Positions 12,025 through 25,840 are shown, counted from the first letter of the stretch. The stretch: DNA of 64,000 nt from Anagrus nilaparvatae (GCA_022575985.1 JAKSXM010000137.1:16696001-16760000), one strand, 5' to 3'. Notes: generated by a model from the sequence alone, not told the origin. Program-made: numbers and translations.

Positions 12025-12254
12025 CTAAGGGGCGATTTCATGGAGCTTATTCTTACTAGATTCTGGGTACTTTAGAGTTGAATAGATTGAACTCTAGTAA
12101 TTATCACTAAATATTAATTAAAACTTTGCCCGAAGGTAATTTTATGGATCCTGTTCAAGAAGAATTTTAATAAATTTTGAGTCATAATTAATTATTTTTA
12201 GTCTAGTGTCCCTAGAATCTAGTAAAAATATGCTCCATGAAATTGACCCTCTAG
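12025..12254. mobile_element. MITE with about 50-bp terminal inverted repeats
   Basis: CTAAGGGGCGATTTCATGG and onward at 12025-12074 is inverted at 12201-12254 with several mismatches. About 125 bp of AT-rich DNA lies between. No coding capacity. The right arm abuts a member of another MITE family, so insertions here are nested or adjacent. Confidence 0.7.
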
Positions 12255-12280
12255 ATTCTGCATTTATAACCAAACTAGGC

Positions 12281-12444
12281 TTAGATTCTGCATTTATATC
12301 ATCTATAACATATCACTTTTATAACCAAACTGTATCGCGAAAAGTACTACTATTTTCTAAAAATATTTGTTTGCGCATGCGCAGTACCACATATTATGGA
12401 CCATACGGCTGTTTATCACTGTGATATGAATGATGAATCAGGTC
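12281..12444 (+). mobile_element. MITE family A, fullest copy
   Basis: The copy starts TTAGATTCTGCATTTATATCA and ends TGATATGAATGATGAATCAGG; the ends are imperfectly inverted around GATTC-GCATT-ATATCA. It contains TTGCGCATGCGCA at about 12371-12383. A short extra copy of the left end lies at 12251-12279. The interior is shared with 25928-26084 at high identity, and the left half with 29764-29852. Confidence 0.75.
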
Positions 12445-12460
12445 ATAAGTTAACATGCTC

Positions 12461-12600
12461 AAACAACCTTTCCGATCGAACAAATCAGGCGGATTGCCAC
12501 CATAAGTCACGCGGCCCACCGGCGACACGGAGGAGGGTCTCCGACAGGCCGCCTGACTTATGGTGGCAATTGCCCGACTTGTTCGATCGGGTTGTAACGA
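12461..12600. mobile_element. GC-rich foldback element
   Basis: CCGATCGAACAA and the following approximately 45 bases at 12472-12517 are inverted at 12545-12590, sharing the block TTGCCACCATAAGTCA. The loop contains a smaller hairpin (CGGAG and CTCCG). The whole is far more GC-rich than its surroundings, which argues for a recent transposon origin. An RNA hairpin is also formally possible. Confidence 0.7.
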
Positions 12601-12687
12601 TGTCCTCGATATTCGAATTTAAACAAGCTCTAAACTTCGTGATGAATTTCAAAAATAATTCTCATCCTTATATAATCTTTCAAAATC

Positions 12688-12710
12688 ATTTCGCTTGCGA
12701 GAAAATTTTT
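12688..12710 (+). repeat. copy 2 of the TTGCGAGAA dispersed motif
   Basis: ATTTCGCTTGCGAGAAAATT, preceded by CTTATATAATC. It lies about 245 bp downstream of the family A MITE. Confidence 0.5.
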
Positions 12711-12728
12711 ACTACAAATTTTAAATAA

Positions 12729-15700
12729 AAAGATCCATTACAATACATTTTTTATTGTAAATAATAGAAAACAGCTATTTTTTGCATTTTGTCCTGATTT
12801 TACCATTTCAATTCTCAGAAATTTTCGTTTATGCGAGCATTTATGTGCATTTATGGGATACTATTATTATTATGTAGCAAATTGTAATATAAAAAAAATT
12901 ATTGCATGCACAATCAAAAAAACTTGCTTAAGACCATAATAAACCACAGTCTTACGGTTTATTATTTTTTTTATTTAATCATAATTTATACAATGAAGTG
13001 CGAAAAATAACTAAATTAATATTGTTACAAACCCAAATCATCTTTTTTTAAAAGATGTTTTCTAAGAATTAAATTATTACTTTGTGAAATAAAATTAGTT
13101 ACTAACAATGTAAACCTCTGTTTAAAATTTTTAAGCAAATTTTAAGAAATATTTAAACTTCCCATTGATAGATGACTTTGATGAAGGTTTAAAAAATATT
13201 TGATGAATTCTTTTTAAAAAATGAATTTTTTATCATGAAAATATTAAATTAAAGAGTTCTTTAAGATAATTGATAAATTTTTTAATTTAATAGAAAATAT
13301 ATAGTTTATACTAAAAGCAATATCTTTACGAGTTCATTTCCATAGAAAAAGAATTTTAATTAGATTAAAATTCAATATTTCGAGCATATGTATCATGCTC
13401 CTCTTCAGGATCTTTGGTTTTAAATTATAAATACTACGTTTTAAAGGTAAAAACTTTACAGTAAATATAAATAATATTAAATTATAAAATTGCATGTTAA
13501 CAACTCGAGTGCTACAACACTTATGTCACATATGTTCGAAATATTGGATTTTAAATAAATTAAAATATATTCTTTTGTCAGGAAAAGGTCAATTTTTATT
13601 TATTCAACATTTTATCCAAATACCAGATGTAAAAATTAAAAAAACAATTCATATGAGCATTTTTAAGGAAATCAGATTTTAAATTTTTCATTTTTAGTTC
13701 ATATAAAAGAAGAGTGTGAAAAATTCAGCTGTTATACTTACACGAAATTATTTTTTGCTGCTGGTTGAACTGAAAATTAATTTTATGAGCAAAGAAATTT
13801 TCATGATATAATTTTTCTTGAAGCCAACAGATAGACAAAATAAAAGTAATGTTTAAAAAAGCTTTAGTCTAATAGTACATCTATATATTTATAAACAGTT
13901 TTAAAAATATAAATCAAAATTTTATTTTAAGGTGAAGACGATCTTACTCTATACATAAAATAAAATTATTTATTTCGCTAAAGGCGAAAAAATTTCTTAT
14001 ACATACAGCTATTTTATCCAGAAAAAAATTGGATATATAATGTTGAAATTTATTTTATTCTAACCCCATATTTCTTAACACAATTATTGTAAAAAAAACC
14101 GCCAAAAGCTAAAAAATAAATTTCGTAAAATTTTGAACATCACTCGTGCGCCTAACAGAATTGACGACTATTTAAACCTTAAGGCAATAAAATGATTTAA
14201 CTTACCCCCTTTTATTTAGCATCACAAAAAAAAAATTACTTAACAACTTGAATTATTTTTTGTGCGTGTAAAATATAAAAATAAAAATTGCCTCGAATTG
14301 CTATTAAATTGAAGCTGATTTATCATACAACACACTTTGTGTATAAGAAAAAAAAATGATTCAACTTATCGATATTAAAGAGAATAATACATTTAAATAC
14401 GACATTAAGATTGATACTCAAACATGGCACCGCAGGACATGAAAACTGAACTGACGAATTGCTTCCTATTTCTTTCAAGTTATCATTCTTATAAAATAAA
14501 AAAGAAAATACGAAGAAAATTACGTTAGTTTGAACGTCTGTCAAAGTTGTTATTAATTATATACCCTTTTTTTTTTAAACTGACTTATTGTAGATATTTA
14601 ATTGAATTTTCTGATTAATCGAATCTACTATATTAGTAGTAGTGTTTATATACTTTATGAAACTTTGTTAAAACTTTTCAAGTGTGTAATTAATATTACG
14701 TTTGGCGTGTTATACACTTTTTTTCTGTTTTTTTTTTCTAATTCATGCTTCATTTTACAAATATTTTCTTGCTCTGTTTTTATTTTATGGTATTAAACTA
14801 TTTAAATTTGTTTGGAAAGAAAATAATCTTTCAAGTTTAACTTTAATTCTAAGAGTAAAGTTTACTAATTTTAATTTTCTCAGTTAATACGAAAAATAAT
14901 AATTAAATTTATCTCTTTAAGAGAAAAAGTATGGACTCTTATTTTATTAATTACTTTTAGGAATTTTCAAAAAAGTTAATTATATATTTTTGCATTTGCA
15001 AAAAGGTTGGAAAATTTTTATAGGTAAGTACATTTTTTTAAACTGAGTAAAAAGTTTTTAAACTATGTTTTATAAAAAGTTATTGGCGACCATTTTTATT
15101 AGAAATGATCTACAAACTAAAAAAATCAGATTTTGAAAATTTTTAGTGGTCTCATAAAGTTTTTCCGAAGAAAATTTTATGCCTAACAAGATGCAGTTTG
15201 CCAATTTCGGTCATTGGGTAAGGATTCCTAAATATTTTAACCTAAAAGTTCAAAAAGGCTGTTTTTAGCCTTTTGAAAATATTAGATCCTAAAAATATCG
15301 CTTCATTTTTGGTCAAAATTTATATTAACAAAAGAATTTCTAAATACTGAGCACGCAGCATAAAATTTTATGTGACCAGTGGCAGTATTTAGTGTCAAAA
15401 GAGCTGAAATTTAAGAAATTTTATTTTATTGCTAAATAGCATATTTTTCTGCTAGTTTATCACGACAACTTTTAAAAAATAACAGCTAGGTAACCAACCC
15501 AATAAAAAAAAATAAATTTCGCAAAATTATTAATTTATAAAAATTGCAAAATAAGTATTTATTTTTATTTCACATATCTTGTAAATAATAAAAAAAAAAA
15601 ATTACATTTCAAAATGTCAGACGTTAACTTGAAATTGCCTTAGACACATAAAAAAAATGATAATCATCATAATTTTTTTTTCTTTAATCGATTGTCATTT

Positions 15701-17469
15701 ATATAAATATAGGTTGTTGACCGAGCTTTTAAATCATATGCATCATCGTCAAACTTGTTGATGAAAAAAAAAAATATATATTTTTTTGTGTGTAATATTT
15801 AACGTCAAATATAAATTTAAGAAAAATATGTATATTTACATGTATTGTAGTTTAAATATAATAACATAAGGAAAAGGTGCAAGTATATCGAAGACAATGA
15901 AAATAAAAACGTGAGAAAAAAAGTAACCCCTTAGTAAGTAAAAAAATCCGGAAGTTAAAAATTTTTGTACTATATTTATATATATAGAAAAAATAGGGGG
16001 TTCCTTGAACTCTGACATACATTAAATTTTTTACTATTCAATACCAAAACAAGTACTTTATTGTAGTTTTAAAAAAGGGGTTGTTATTATTGTCTTCTCT
16101 ATTTTTATTTTATCATTGTTATTATGTATATAAGGAAGTCTTGTACGTAGAAAGTAGAAAGAGACACTTGTTATTTATACAGTTAAATTTCTTTGCTTCA
16201 TTGTTATAATTTTTATCAGAATTTTTTAACAGCTTACTCAAAAATTAGAAAATACTTGAGGCTAAAATCGTTTTAATAAATAATTATACCCAAATTTGTC
16301 TCCACAGAAAGTTCATTAGCATTTAATTAAAAATCCTTGCTTTATATTTCAAAAAAATAAAAGTTACTGTAATTGAGTTAACACCAATTATCCTGAGGGG
16401 TTTCGAAAAACTAATGGAAAATTTTAGTAGTAGCCAAAAAAATTTTAATGCATGTATAATGCTTTTCAACCTTTTTTCAGTCACATAGTATTACGTTTAT
16501 CAGTTCTAGGCAAATCAGTTTTAGCAAAAAAAGAAAATCTGTTAAATTTAAACTAAAAATTATACCAAACACGTATAAACGTAAAATGAAAATCGAGATA
16601 ACAATTTCACAAGGGAATCACGTTTTGACTAATGAACTGTACGCTCAAACTAATAAAATTTTCCTAAAATTAACATATGTTTATTTTGATTAAATCACAT
16701 AAAAAAAAAAAGTAAAAAAAAAAGTTTTAATTCGAAAGATCAATTTTAATACTTCCAAGTCATTAATTATTAAAGAAGTTTAATAATTGCTTTGAAAGTA
16801 TTTAAAGTCAAAATTCTAATAATAATAGTAGTATAAATTTTCAAAAACTTTCTTAAACTTTAAACATTTTCTATGAGTACATTTAATAATACGTATATTT
16901 TAAGGATTATACTCGTTTCCTTTGTCAAAAAAATAATATTTAAGAGGAGAAGAAAATTTATATAAAAGGATTTTAAATATGAAAAGTTAAGTGTATGAGG
17001 TTAAGAAATATTATTTATTTTTACAAGAAATATTTCTTTTTTAGTGTATATACAAAAATTTAATTATTTTTACTCTGAATTTTTAATTATTTTGTGTATT
17101 TATACAAAAGGAATTCTTAATTTTTTTAAGTTAAAAAATTCTATATTTTTTTTTGTTCTATGTGGATTAATTTTTCTTTATGTTCCTTTGACTTTTTTTT
17201 CATTCTGTTCTTAATTATTGTTGTAGACTTTGATATATTCAATCCTTTTTGAATAATTTAACTAGGATTACACTTTTATTTTTTTTTTCTTTGAAATATA
17301 AATGAAGGAAAAAAAAGATCATCATTATTTAAGTACTGATATTCATTTTATTGTTTCTTTAATTAAAGAAAACCACTTTGTATTTTAAGGTTATTAATTA
17401 TTAATGATAGTCTTTAATTATTAAAATGGTAGTATAATTGGTTTATTTTTTCTTAGAAGTAATCGATAT
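12729..17469. other. AT-rich intergenic DNA
   Basis: Long A/T tracts and no convincing reading frame. The block at about 15180-15420 has more complex sequence and is probably an old transposon remnant, but no terminal repeats could be defined. Confidence 0.5.
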
Positions 17470-17479
17470 GAAAATGTTT

Positions 17480-17830
17480 ATACACGGAAAAAAAATCCGC
17501 TTGCGACAAGCGGAATTCACTTTGTAACAAGCGGTGTAACAATTTTGTTTTCTTGTTAGTGTCCAGAAAGTGCGTGTTTTCTGGCCGCTGCGCTATTCGA
17601 AAAAACGCATTTTCTCGACACTGAGCAAGAAAAATTATGTTTTGTCCTTGGCCACAAAAAAAGGATGCCATAAATCGCAGTTTACCATCCTCGGCTTCGC
17701 CTCGGACGGTAATTTACGTGCGATTTGGGCCATTCTTTACTTTTGTGGCCATGGGTAAAAATACACTATTTCCGGCTCAAGGATTGCAAATGACTGAAAT
17801 ATAAAGAAAAATAATTTTTTCTCTCGTTTA
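17480..17830. mobile_element. composite palindromic element (three hairpins)
   Basis: Three successive inverted repeats are visible. TCCGCTTG-CGA-CAAGCGGA lies at about 17496-17514. A pair with arms at about 17549-17572 and 17602-17628 shares TTTTCTGG/CGCTGCGC-type bases. A larger one has TGGCCACAAAA at about 17650 inverted at 17754, with CCTCGGCTTCGCCTCGG in its loop. A shorter relative at 30114-30260 has the first hairpin and the trailing sequence but lacks the middle. The TTTGGGCCATTCTTTAC block recurs inside the MITE at 62252-62427. Class unknown. Confidence 0.6.
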
Positions 17831-17895
17831 GAATATCTGGGCAATGGTATGGAAGCCAAATCAATTGTTTAAATAATTTTTTCGTTTATTTTATA

Positions 17896-18320
17896 CCAAA
17901 TTTGGTAAAAACCGATATCATTTTCATGTTAACTTAGACGAAAAACACAAATAACAGTAAAAAATGATTAGAAAATCTCAAAAAACAACCTGAAATTGCC
18001 TATTGTGGGCACCTGAATCATTTTTAGTGAAAACTGCTTCCATATTGGTAATCAGTGACCCAAAAACATGAGTAACACTTGCGAATTTTAAAAAAATCAA
18101 CTTGAAGTTGCCTATTGTGGGCAATTGAACCATTCTCGGTAAAAACCGATATCATATTCGTATTCAGTGACTCAAAAAACATTCGTGACACTTGCGAGTT
18201 TAGGAAAAACCCCAAAAACTAACCTAAAGTTGCCTATTATGGGCAACTGGACAATATTCGGTAAAAACCGATATCATATTCGTGCTCAGTGACCCAAAAA
18301 ACCTACTAGGGGTTGTCAAA
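17896..18320 (+). repeat. minisatellite, about 110-130-bp unit, about 3.5 copies
   Basis: The phrases GGTAAAAACCGATATCAT, TCAGTGACCCAAAAA and TTGCCTATTGTGGGCA recur in the same order, with units starting near 17896, 18028, 18139 and 18261 and the last incomplete. Units differ by substitutions and small indels, so the array is not recent. Its reading frames are not conserved between units. Confidence 0.7.
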
Positions 18321-21300
18321 GTAGAAGAATACGCTGTTTAAGGAAATTGCTTATTTTAAGGGTAGAAAAGGGTAAAAATGACGGTGTTACACCGATCAAA
18401 TATAATTTTTCACATAAAATTCAAATTTAGCGACCAAAAATACCTACTAGAGGTCGTTCAAATAACAAAAAAAGATCAATTTAAATTTTATGGCTTAAGG
18501 GGGTGAAAATTGGGGGGGGGGATTTCATCCCATTTTCAAATGCGCAAGATTATTCATTGCAGACAATGTTCTTTAGTGCTATCTGAAGAGATTCCCATAG
18601 GTTTAATCGTAATTCAATCGGGGTCATGGTTTTTAGAGGTTTGGTCTTTTTTTTACACCTATATCCCGACTAATAATGATGATAATTTGAAACTCGACAG
18701 AATGTATATAATATGTTTGAAATAAATTATGTTTGAAATTTCCAAAATAAATATATTTTTTATCATGTGTCTTTTATTTTAATTGAATCCATAAAAATTA
18801 TTATAATTTTAAAAAGAAAACTAAATGAATTGAAAAAGAATACATAGAAATAGACTTGAACCGCTAAAGTTGATTATAGAAGGAACATAACTAAAAATGT
18901 TAATTTCAGAAACAAGATTCGGATTTTTAAAACCCTGAATCTCGGTTCTAGCATAAACATTTTCGGTTCTGTTTCTACTATAACAGACTTTAGGGGTTTA
19001 AGCCTATTTCTGTGTAGTTAAATTAAGTTCCTTATTTGGAGTCAAAAATAAACTATAATATTTAATTCTTAATATTTAACTAAAAATCAACAAATGGACC
19101 AAGATGCAGACAAAAAAATAAGTTTAAATCTAAATTTTTAAGATGTTTAATCGCTTCATACTCAATTCGAATAACGAATGAGAGAATGGAAGATGGGAAT
19201 ACGTAAATACTCTATTTATTGTTCCGACAAGTTAACCGGAAAGGATATTTTCGATTTTTAGCTCCTCAAATATTCACTAAATGAAAGCAAATGGCTAGTA
19301 GGTATTTAAACATGAATAAAAATCACATTTCAAAATGTTTTATTTTTATTGGATTATTTATTTAATTTAGTATACTTTATCAATCTTGTAAGTCATATAG
19401 TTTATATACTTTTAGAAATTCATTTCGTTTGCGAGAATGTATTTATCAAAATTTTAAGCGAAAAAGTATATATGTTAAAAAAAATCATATTTGTATATTT
19501 TTATGAATTGGTAGTTTTTTTTAAATTCTGCTAAAAAAATATTCGTCCTAAAATTTTAAAATATAATCTCAAATATAATATAAATGATGATTTTCGTTCA
19601 CATACTTAGCTTTTGTTGGAAATTTGCCTTTTTGTCTCATTTTTTAATAGTATTGATATCTCTAAAGCATATCTGTTTATATTAAAGTTATATAGATTCC
19701 AATATTATTTTAAATAAAATTTTGGTCAAATCTTGCATTTATAAACTAGTTTTTAAAAGCCCATTGAATTAGATTGTATTGGACACAATTTTAGAAAATA
19801 GTTATTAATTTTTAATCAAAATAAATCAATAATAATTTTTTCAAAAAGTATTATACATAAAAATATTGCATAAAAATCTGCATACATTTTCCAATAAAAT
19901 TTTTTTTACTCAATCTACATAGGTATACTATTAATAAGTACTATATTGTAAATTCAATATACGTGTTCATTCTGTTATAATAAAATTCGTTACTCAAATT
20001 TTATAACTGTACATCATCATCATGATATAAGAAGATTATAAATTTATAAAAAAAATTTCTGCTTCATATACAAAATAGGTTATAAAATTATAATATGCAC
20101 ATATGTATGATATGAAAAAATATAATAAACGTCGATCGATTTCATACACACACACGTGTGTGTCTTATTTTAATAAAAAGCCGGCAATTTAATACATCAT
20201 AAAATAAAAATATTAAATTGTTACACATGAAGTGCAAATATTCAATAACACATATGAATTACCATTTACTTTATAAAATTATTTTGGAAAAATCATAATA
20301 ATAATAATCTTTTTTAAATTAAAAAATTTACCGACAAAATATTAATACGTGTTGATGATCGAAAATTGATACTGTTGAAGATGCGGTACGATAGAACGTA
20401 GAGGTTCTTATATAAATGAAAAATTTTGATGCAAATATCAAAGTGCATAAAAAATCGAACCTAAATATTCATTCAATCGCAAGTTTATAAACAAAATTTA
20501 ATATTATGTATCGTGTTTCTTGGGTACAGAAAAAAACAATTTTTTTTTAAGATTAATAAACTCTTTTTTAAACACGCGACACTTGTTTTTAAAATTTGTT
20601 AATTGTATACTTGACACTTAATTATATGAAAAAGAAATTTTTTGGGTGTATGATTTTTTATAAAAAGTCGAATTTCATAAATGAAAAATGACTTTAAAAA
20701 AAATTCTTATGCCTGTTTAATTCGAAATAAAGATTTTTGAACAAAAATACAATGAAAAAGGTTAAAAATTCATTATATTAAAATTTTATTAAGTATGCAC
20801 TCTAAATATCATCAGATCTAAAAAGTAAACATCCTTTTTTTTAAAGAATAAAATTTTTTTTTTTAAAAACAACTTTTTACAATAAAATAAGAAAGTTTTA
20901 TTCTTCTTTAAAAAAATAAATAATTTCCAGTTTTTTACAACCCTTTTCTCTCAACAGTAAAACAATAAAAATAAAAGACAAAAAAAAAATATGTTCAGCA
21001 AGTGTGTTAATGTAAAAAATTTTTATTTTCCAACATATTTTCTTCAATTGTCTGAATAAAAAAAATAAAGTAAACGAAAGGTTCATTTAAAAAGAAAAAA
21101 ATAAAACTAAAGATAAAAATTTTTAGAATTTAACACTTAAATTACGTTACGTAATAACCTTCTTCTTGTTTTTTATTGCTTTATTACAACCCTTTTGTAT
21201 TAAATTTGTAGATGGCATTGACCTTTTTTTTAATTCTTTACTAAATTTTTTTAACGATTTTTACCTGAAAAATCCATTAATTTTATTGATATTTTTGTTT

Positions 21301-22205
21301 TATTAGTAAATTAAACGATTTAAGATAATCTATAGGATATAAACGAAGAGAAATTTTGTTTAAATTTAAATATTTTGTAGTTTTCTTTGATAAAAAACTA
21401 AAAATAAGCCTTTTCTTGAAAAATTTGTCTTTTATTTAACGCATTGATCCAGCACGTACTTTTATTGTCATCATTACATGTCCAAAAATAGTTCTTTTTT
21501 AGCATCCTTTGGGTATATAAAAAGCAAAGAAAACACGTGACAAAACCAAAAATAAAAAAAAAAATTTTTCTTATTACAAAAGTAATCAAAAAATTCTTCT
21601 ATTATCTTAGACGTCTATTATATGATTGTAAAAGTAAAAATGGTCAAAACGTGTTCATCAAAATCTTACAATAAAACCCTCTCATTCTTCTTTCATTATT
21701 ATTCAAAGGATTATAACATAAAATGATTTGTCAAAAAAAAAGAAGAAAACTTTCATTCATTTGATGCTCTTTAGGGGGTCTAAAGGCTGCATGTTGAACG
21801 TACCTGGTGAATAAGTACATAAATATTTACAATAATGTAAATTACCATTGTTCATTAAAAATTGTATATATTTATTACAATTATGAAGTATTACATAATT
21901 TTACATTATTTTTACAATACAATAAAAGCCTTTTTTTGGTTAATTTTAAAAATTAGATTAAATAATATATTCTAATTATAGTATAGATAATATTACATAA
22001 TTTAAGATATTATATTTGAATAGAATATAGTTAAATGTTGCTAAAGATTTTGTAGATAATATCAAAAGTTTATCGATTCTAATTTAAATTTGTAAAGCTT
22101 TTAAAAATGTTTGAATACAAGCTAAGGAAAATCCAGATTATTATTTATTATTGTTATTCAAATTATAATTATGGTATGAATAATTGCAGTGTTATAGTGT
22201 GAAAT
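18321..22205. other. AT-rich intergenic DNA
   Basis: No gene seen. It contains a poly-G run near 18512, copy 3 of the GCGAGAA motif at 19421-19438, and the self-complementary ACACACACGTGTGTGT near 20147-20162 with a central E-box. Confidence 0.5.
19421..19438 (+). repeat. copy 3 of the TTGCGAGAA dispersed motif
   Basis: CATTTCGTTTGCGAGAAT preceded by TATAGTTTATATACTTTTAG, closely matching the other copies in order and spacing. Confidence 0.5.
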
Positions 22206-23045
22206 TTATTTGATAAAGGAGTGAAAATTTTTATTTGAAGAAAAAAATGGACCCACCGAGTTAAAAAAAATTCTATCATAAACTTTGCTTTCCAGAGACA
22301 ATAATTTGCTCCAGTCGATCAGGTTCCAGTAACAGCAAGAAATAATTACATATTTTTTAGGTTTCTGCCAATTTTCTACCACCGTAGTAAAATCATTTGA
22401 AACTTTTTGCATTTGGTTCATATCAAAATTCTTTGGACGGACCTAAGGGGGGAGCAATTTATTTTTTGTCGTGAATCTACTCCCTTTCGCTTAGATGTCT
22501 GAATTCTCTGTTTCTGAAAATAAACATTTATATACTATGTATTTTTAATTAAGCCTTTTAGAATTTTGGTTTTGTCAAACTATACGTCTGAGCCATTACC
22601 ATTTTTCGACTAAAAGTTTCTGCTCCGACTCTTATAGTCCTGTTGCCAGCAATGCTATTTAATGCCCTAAAACCCTAAAATACCATAAAAGCTCCATGGA
22701 AAAAAATGGGTGGTATTTATGTTTTTTGACCCGCTAAATACGAATTCGGGGTCTATTTTGCAAAATTTGTGGTCAATTTTTTGTTATTAACAAATTATTG
22801 TAAAATTGACGAATTTTGCCAAATAGACCCCGAATTCGTATTTAGCGGGTCAAAAAACATAAATTCCACCCATTTTTTTTTCCATGGAGCTTTTATGGTA
22901 TTTTAGGGTTTTAGGGCATTAAATAGCATTGCTGGCGACAAGAGTATTGATTTCTACCAAAGTAAAGGGTCTAATTTTGCTTTTTTCTGCATCTTCCGCT
23001 ATTAACTTTTTGTCATAGTTTCCAGAGAATTTTGTAATTCTGTGA
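22206..23045 (-). pseudogene. possible decayed coding region split by a foldback element
   Basis: On the minus strand several short frames read like real protein. FSGNYDKKLIAEDAEKSKIR lies at about 22960-23030. After the foldback element at 22635-22944 comes RVGAETFSRKMVMAQTYSL near 22570-22625. A TTTATTTTCAG acceptor-like site then leads into KQRIQTSKRKGVDSRQKIN, and a 71-codon frame containing WQKPKKYVIISCCYW (22206-22421) follows after a frame change. The pieces lie in order but in different frames. No domain is recognised. It may be an old transposon ORF or a dead host gene; chance open frames remain possible. Confidence 0.3.
22635..22944. mobile_element. foldback MITE family B, copy 1
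   Basis: Arms of about 140 bp run inward from AGTCCTGTTGCCAGCAATGC and its inverted end GCATTGCTGGCGACA. They contain TTTTTTGACCCGCTAAATAC and its complement. The spacer is about 30 bp. A second copy lies at 49355-49609. No target duplication is obvious for this copy. Confidence 0.8.
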
Positions 23046-25802
23046 AATAACTAGTGACTCTCAGATACTTAAGAATAGAAATTAATGGATTTTATTTCGT
23101 GGCATCCGCTCTCAACAACTACGAATATTAAAATAAATTTATTACCATATGACGTGTAAACATACTTTTGCGTTTTTTAAAAAATATTTTATTTATTATA
23201 TTTCGTGAGAGAGAATTTATGTAAATATGTAATATTTTTTTTTTTTTTAATTTCATGTGAAAATTATATTGTAATGTTAATAAAAAATGTTAATAAAATA
23301 AATGTATTAAACCCATTAAAAAAAAAAATCATAAAATTTATGAAAAATTTGATTTAATGTTAATTCGATTAATAATAAGAAAGCATAATATACTTTACAT
23401 AAATAATATAATTAATGTTAAAAGGCGTGAAACATGACAAAACTATTTAATATATTTTTTTTTTTTTTTAATTTTAAATAAATATAAAAAAAAAATAGCG
23501 GCAAATTTCAAAAAGAATATTTCTCATTTTCTATCTCTTTTTATTTTATAACTTGTTAAGTATATTTTTTTTTTATACATTTATGGTAATTTTTTGTCTT
23601 TTTATAAATTTTACGTTATTATTATGATTATGATAAAAATACTATAAAATAACTTGGATTTATCAATTTTTTTTTTAAATTATCCAATTTTCAATAAAAA
23701 ATATCATTTTTCTTAAATTATGGAGTAACATTATTGAAAATCGATTAAAACAAACTGTCTTAAAGTACATGCATTAAAAATTTATAATTTTTTAAAATAA
23801 AATACAAAATAGGTAATTTTTATAAAAAAAAAAATATTTTTTACTTATATAGTGTGAATAATAATCATCATCATTATCATTATCATAATTATCATCACGT
23901 TTTTTAAACACAAAAAGAACCTCATTGATTGTCGAATCGTGAATTACCTTGCGGCATTTATTATTTCGGTGTATGTAAGTATCAGGTAATGCATCAGACT
24001 ATAAAAAATTGATGATATGAGTAAAAAAAAAAAATCGTAAATTCAATTACGCCACGGGGTATAATGTAACGTCAATTACATCCATCATGACGTGAATGTT
24101 CGTACGACAACGAGTTGATATGATAAACTTGCGAGACCCAAAAAAAAATGTATGTAACATATAATTCAAATTATTTACACTAAGAAAATATTTGCATTAA
24201 TTAACAATAACAGGTATGAAAGCCATTTTTTGTTGAATATTACATTGGTGTTAAATGATCTGTAAAAAAAAAAATCATAAATTGTTTAAAGTATCACAAA
24301 AAAATAAACTTGCATATTACAAACCACAATTCAATAACCAAAAAATTAAATTTATAATATTACACTTGTAAATTGCATAAAGGATTTTATACTAAAAAAA
24401 AAAACCAAAAATTATTACGACTATGAATTTAAATTTGTTCGTACAATAGATAATAATTCTTTGAATTTTTTTTGCATTTAATTTTATATATGAAGTGTAA
24501 AAAACAAAAATTGCTTATTTACGTTTTTATTTTAAATATCTTTTTTTTGGTTTAAAATTATTATTATGTGATAAAATATGTAAGTAAAAAAAAATTATTT
24601 TGATATGGTTCGTTTAATTTTTTTATATTAAGAGAGAGAAAGACTCAAATGTGTTATAACGAATTTTATATAAATAATAAATATGATAATTGTTGAAAGT
24701 ATTATGAATTTTTATACTCCGCCCTTATGGTTTAGAATTTTTATGTGTGTACCCATATGTAATGCAGACACACATTTTTTTTATTAATTTGACAACTGAC
24801 GTGCTTAAGTGAATGTGGCAGTCAAAATTTTTAATAATAGAATTTCTTATTTTTGTCTGGAATTAGCTGATAAATATCATATTAATTTAATTTATTGAAT
24901 AATTTTTTTTTATTTGATGCAATTTTTGGGTTGAAAATTATTGTTCTTAACTGGTTTTCAATTGGTTTATGCTGGTAGCTATAAAATTATAGTTAATATT
25001 ATTTTTAGAAAATGTTCAAGGTACTCTAAAAAGATAATGGTGCTGCAGCAAATTTTCTGAGTAAAACTTGGAAATGAGTTACGTTGTTTATATCCTGGAA
25101 AAAGGCATTACGAATTCAAAATTTGAGATTCTGGAAAAACTTTTAAGACTTATTCCAAGGCATCTAAGAAGAGTCTATCTTGAAGCTACAGTAAACTGCT
25201 AAAAAAGACAAATTATCATAAAATTATTATTCTAAAAATAGTGTACATTTTATTTACAACAACAGACAAATTTATACAAATCTGCGTAATTATATAATTA
25301 ATGTCTTGAAAAAGAAAAAAAAGTTTGTTGAGATTTATTCATTTTTAATTGGGAGAAAGTTGCATTTTTTTCTTAAATATTTGATGATTCATGCAACTTA
25401 AAATAACACATATTTTTTTTAAGAAGTACTGCATACAGTTTGTGTACATACATATGTATTATTAATATTACTCAACTTAAGTCATTAAATAAATACACTT
25501 TTTTTTAAAGATTTAAGTAATTTTAAACAAAATTTTACATAATAACTTATTTTAAAATTTTTTATTTGTATATTTTTTTTTGGAAAATACATTATAAACG
25601 TGCATATTTTTTTCTATATAATTTTAAAAATTATTTTTATTTTACAATTTAAATACACCAATTAATACCACTTATTGAGACTTAGCAATTTATATTAGTT
25701 TTCATGAAGATTAGAGTGTGTCTTACTTTATTTTTTTTGGAATTCAATATTTTTTGGAAGTCAATGTTTTATTAAAAGTTAGTACTTTTTTTGTTTTTTA
25801 TG
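23046..25802. other. AT-rich intergenic DNA
   Basis: No gene seen. 23930-24130 is less repetitive and includes two TGACGT-type half-sites (GACGTTACAT complement near 24065-24075 and CATGACGTGA near 24086-24095). No other structure found. Confidence 0.5.
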
Positions 25803-25840
25803 TGATATGTTATAGATGATATAAATGCAGAATCTAAGCC
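25803..25840 (-). mobile_element. MITE family A, end fragment
   Basis: The minus strand reads GGCTTAGATTCTGCATTTAT followed by ATCATCTATAACATATCACA, the left end of family A only. Confidence 0.6.

Noticed and set aside
17896..18320. CRISPR-like array
   Set aside because: Units of 110-130 bp with diverged repeats and no unique spacers in a eukaryotic context: a minisatellite.
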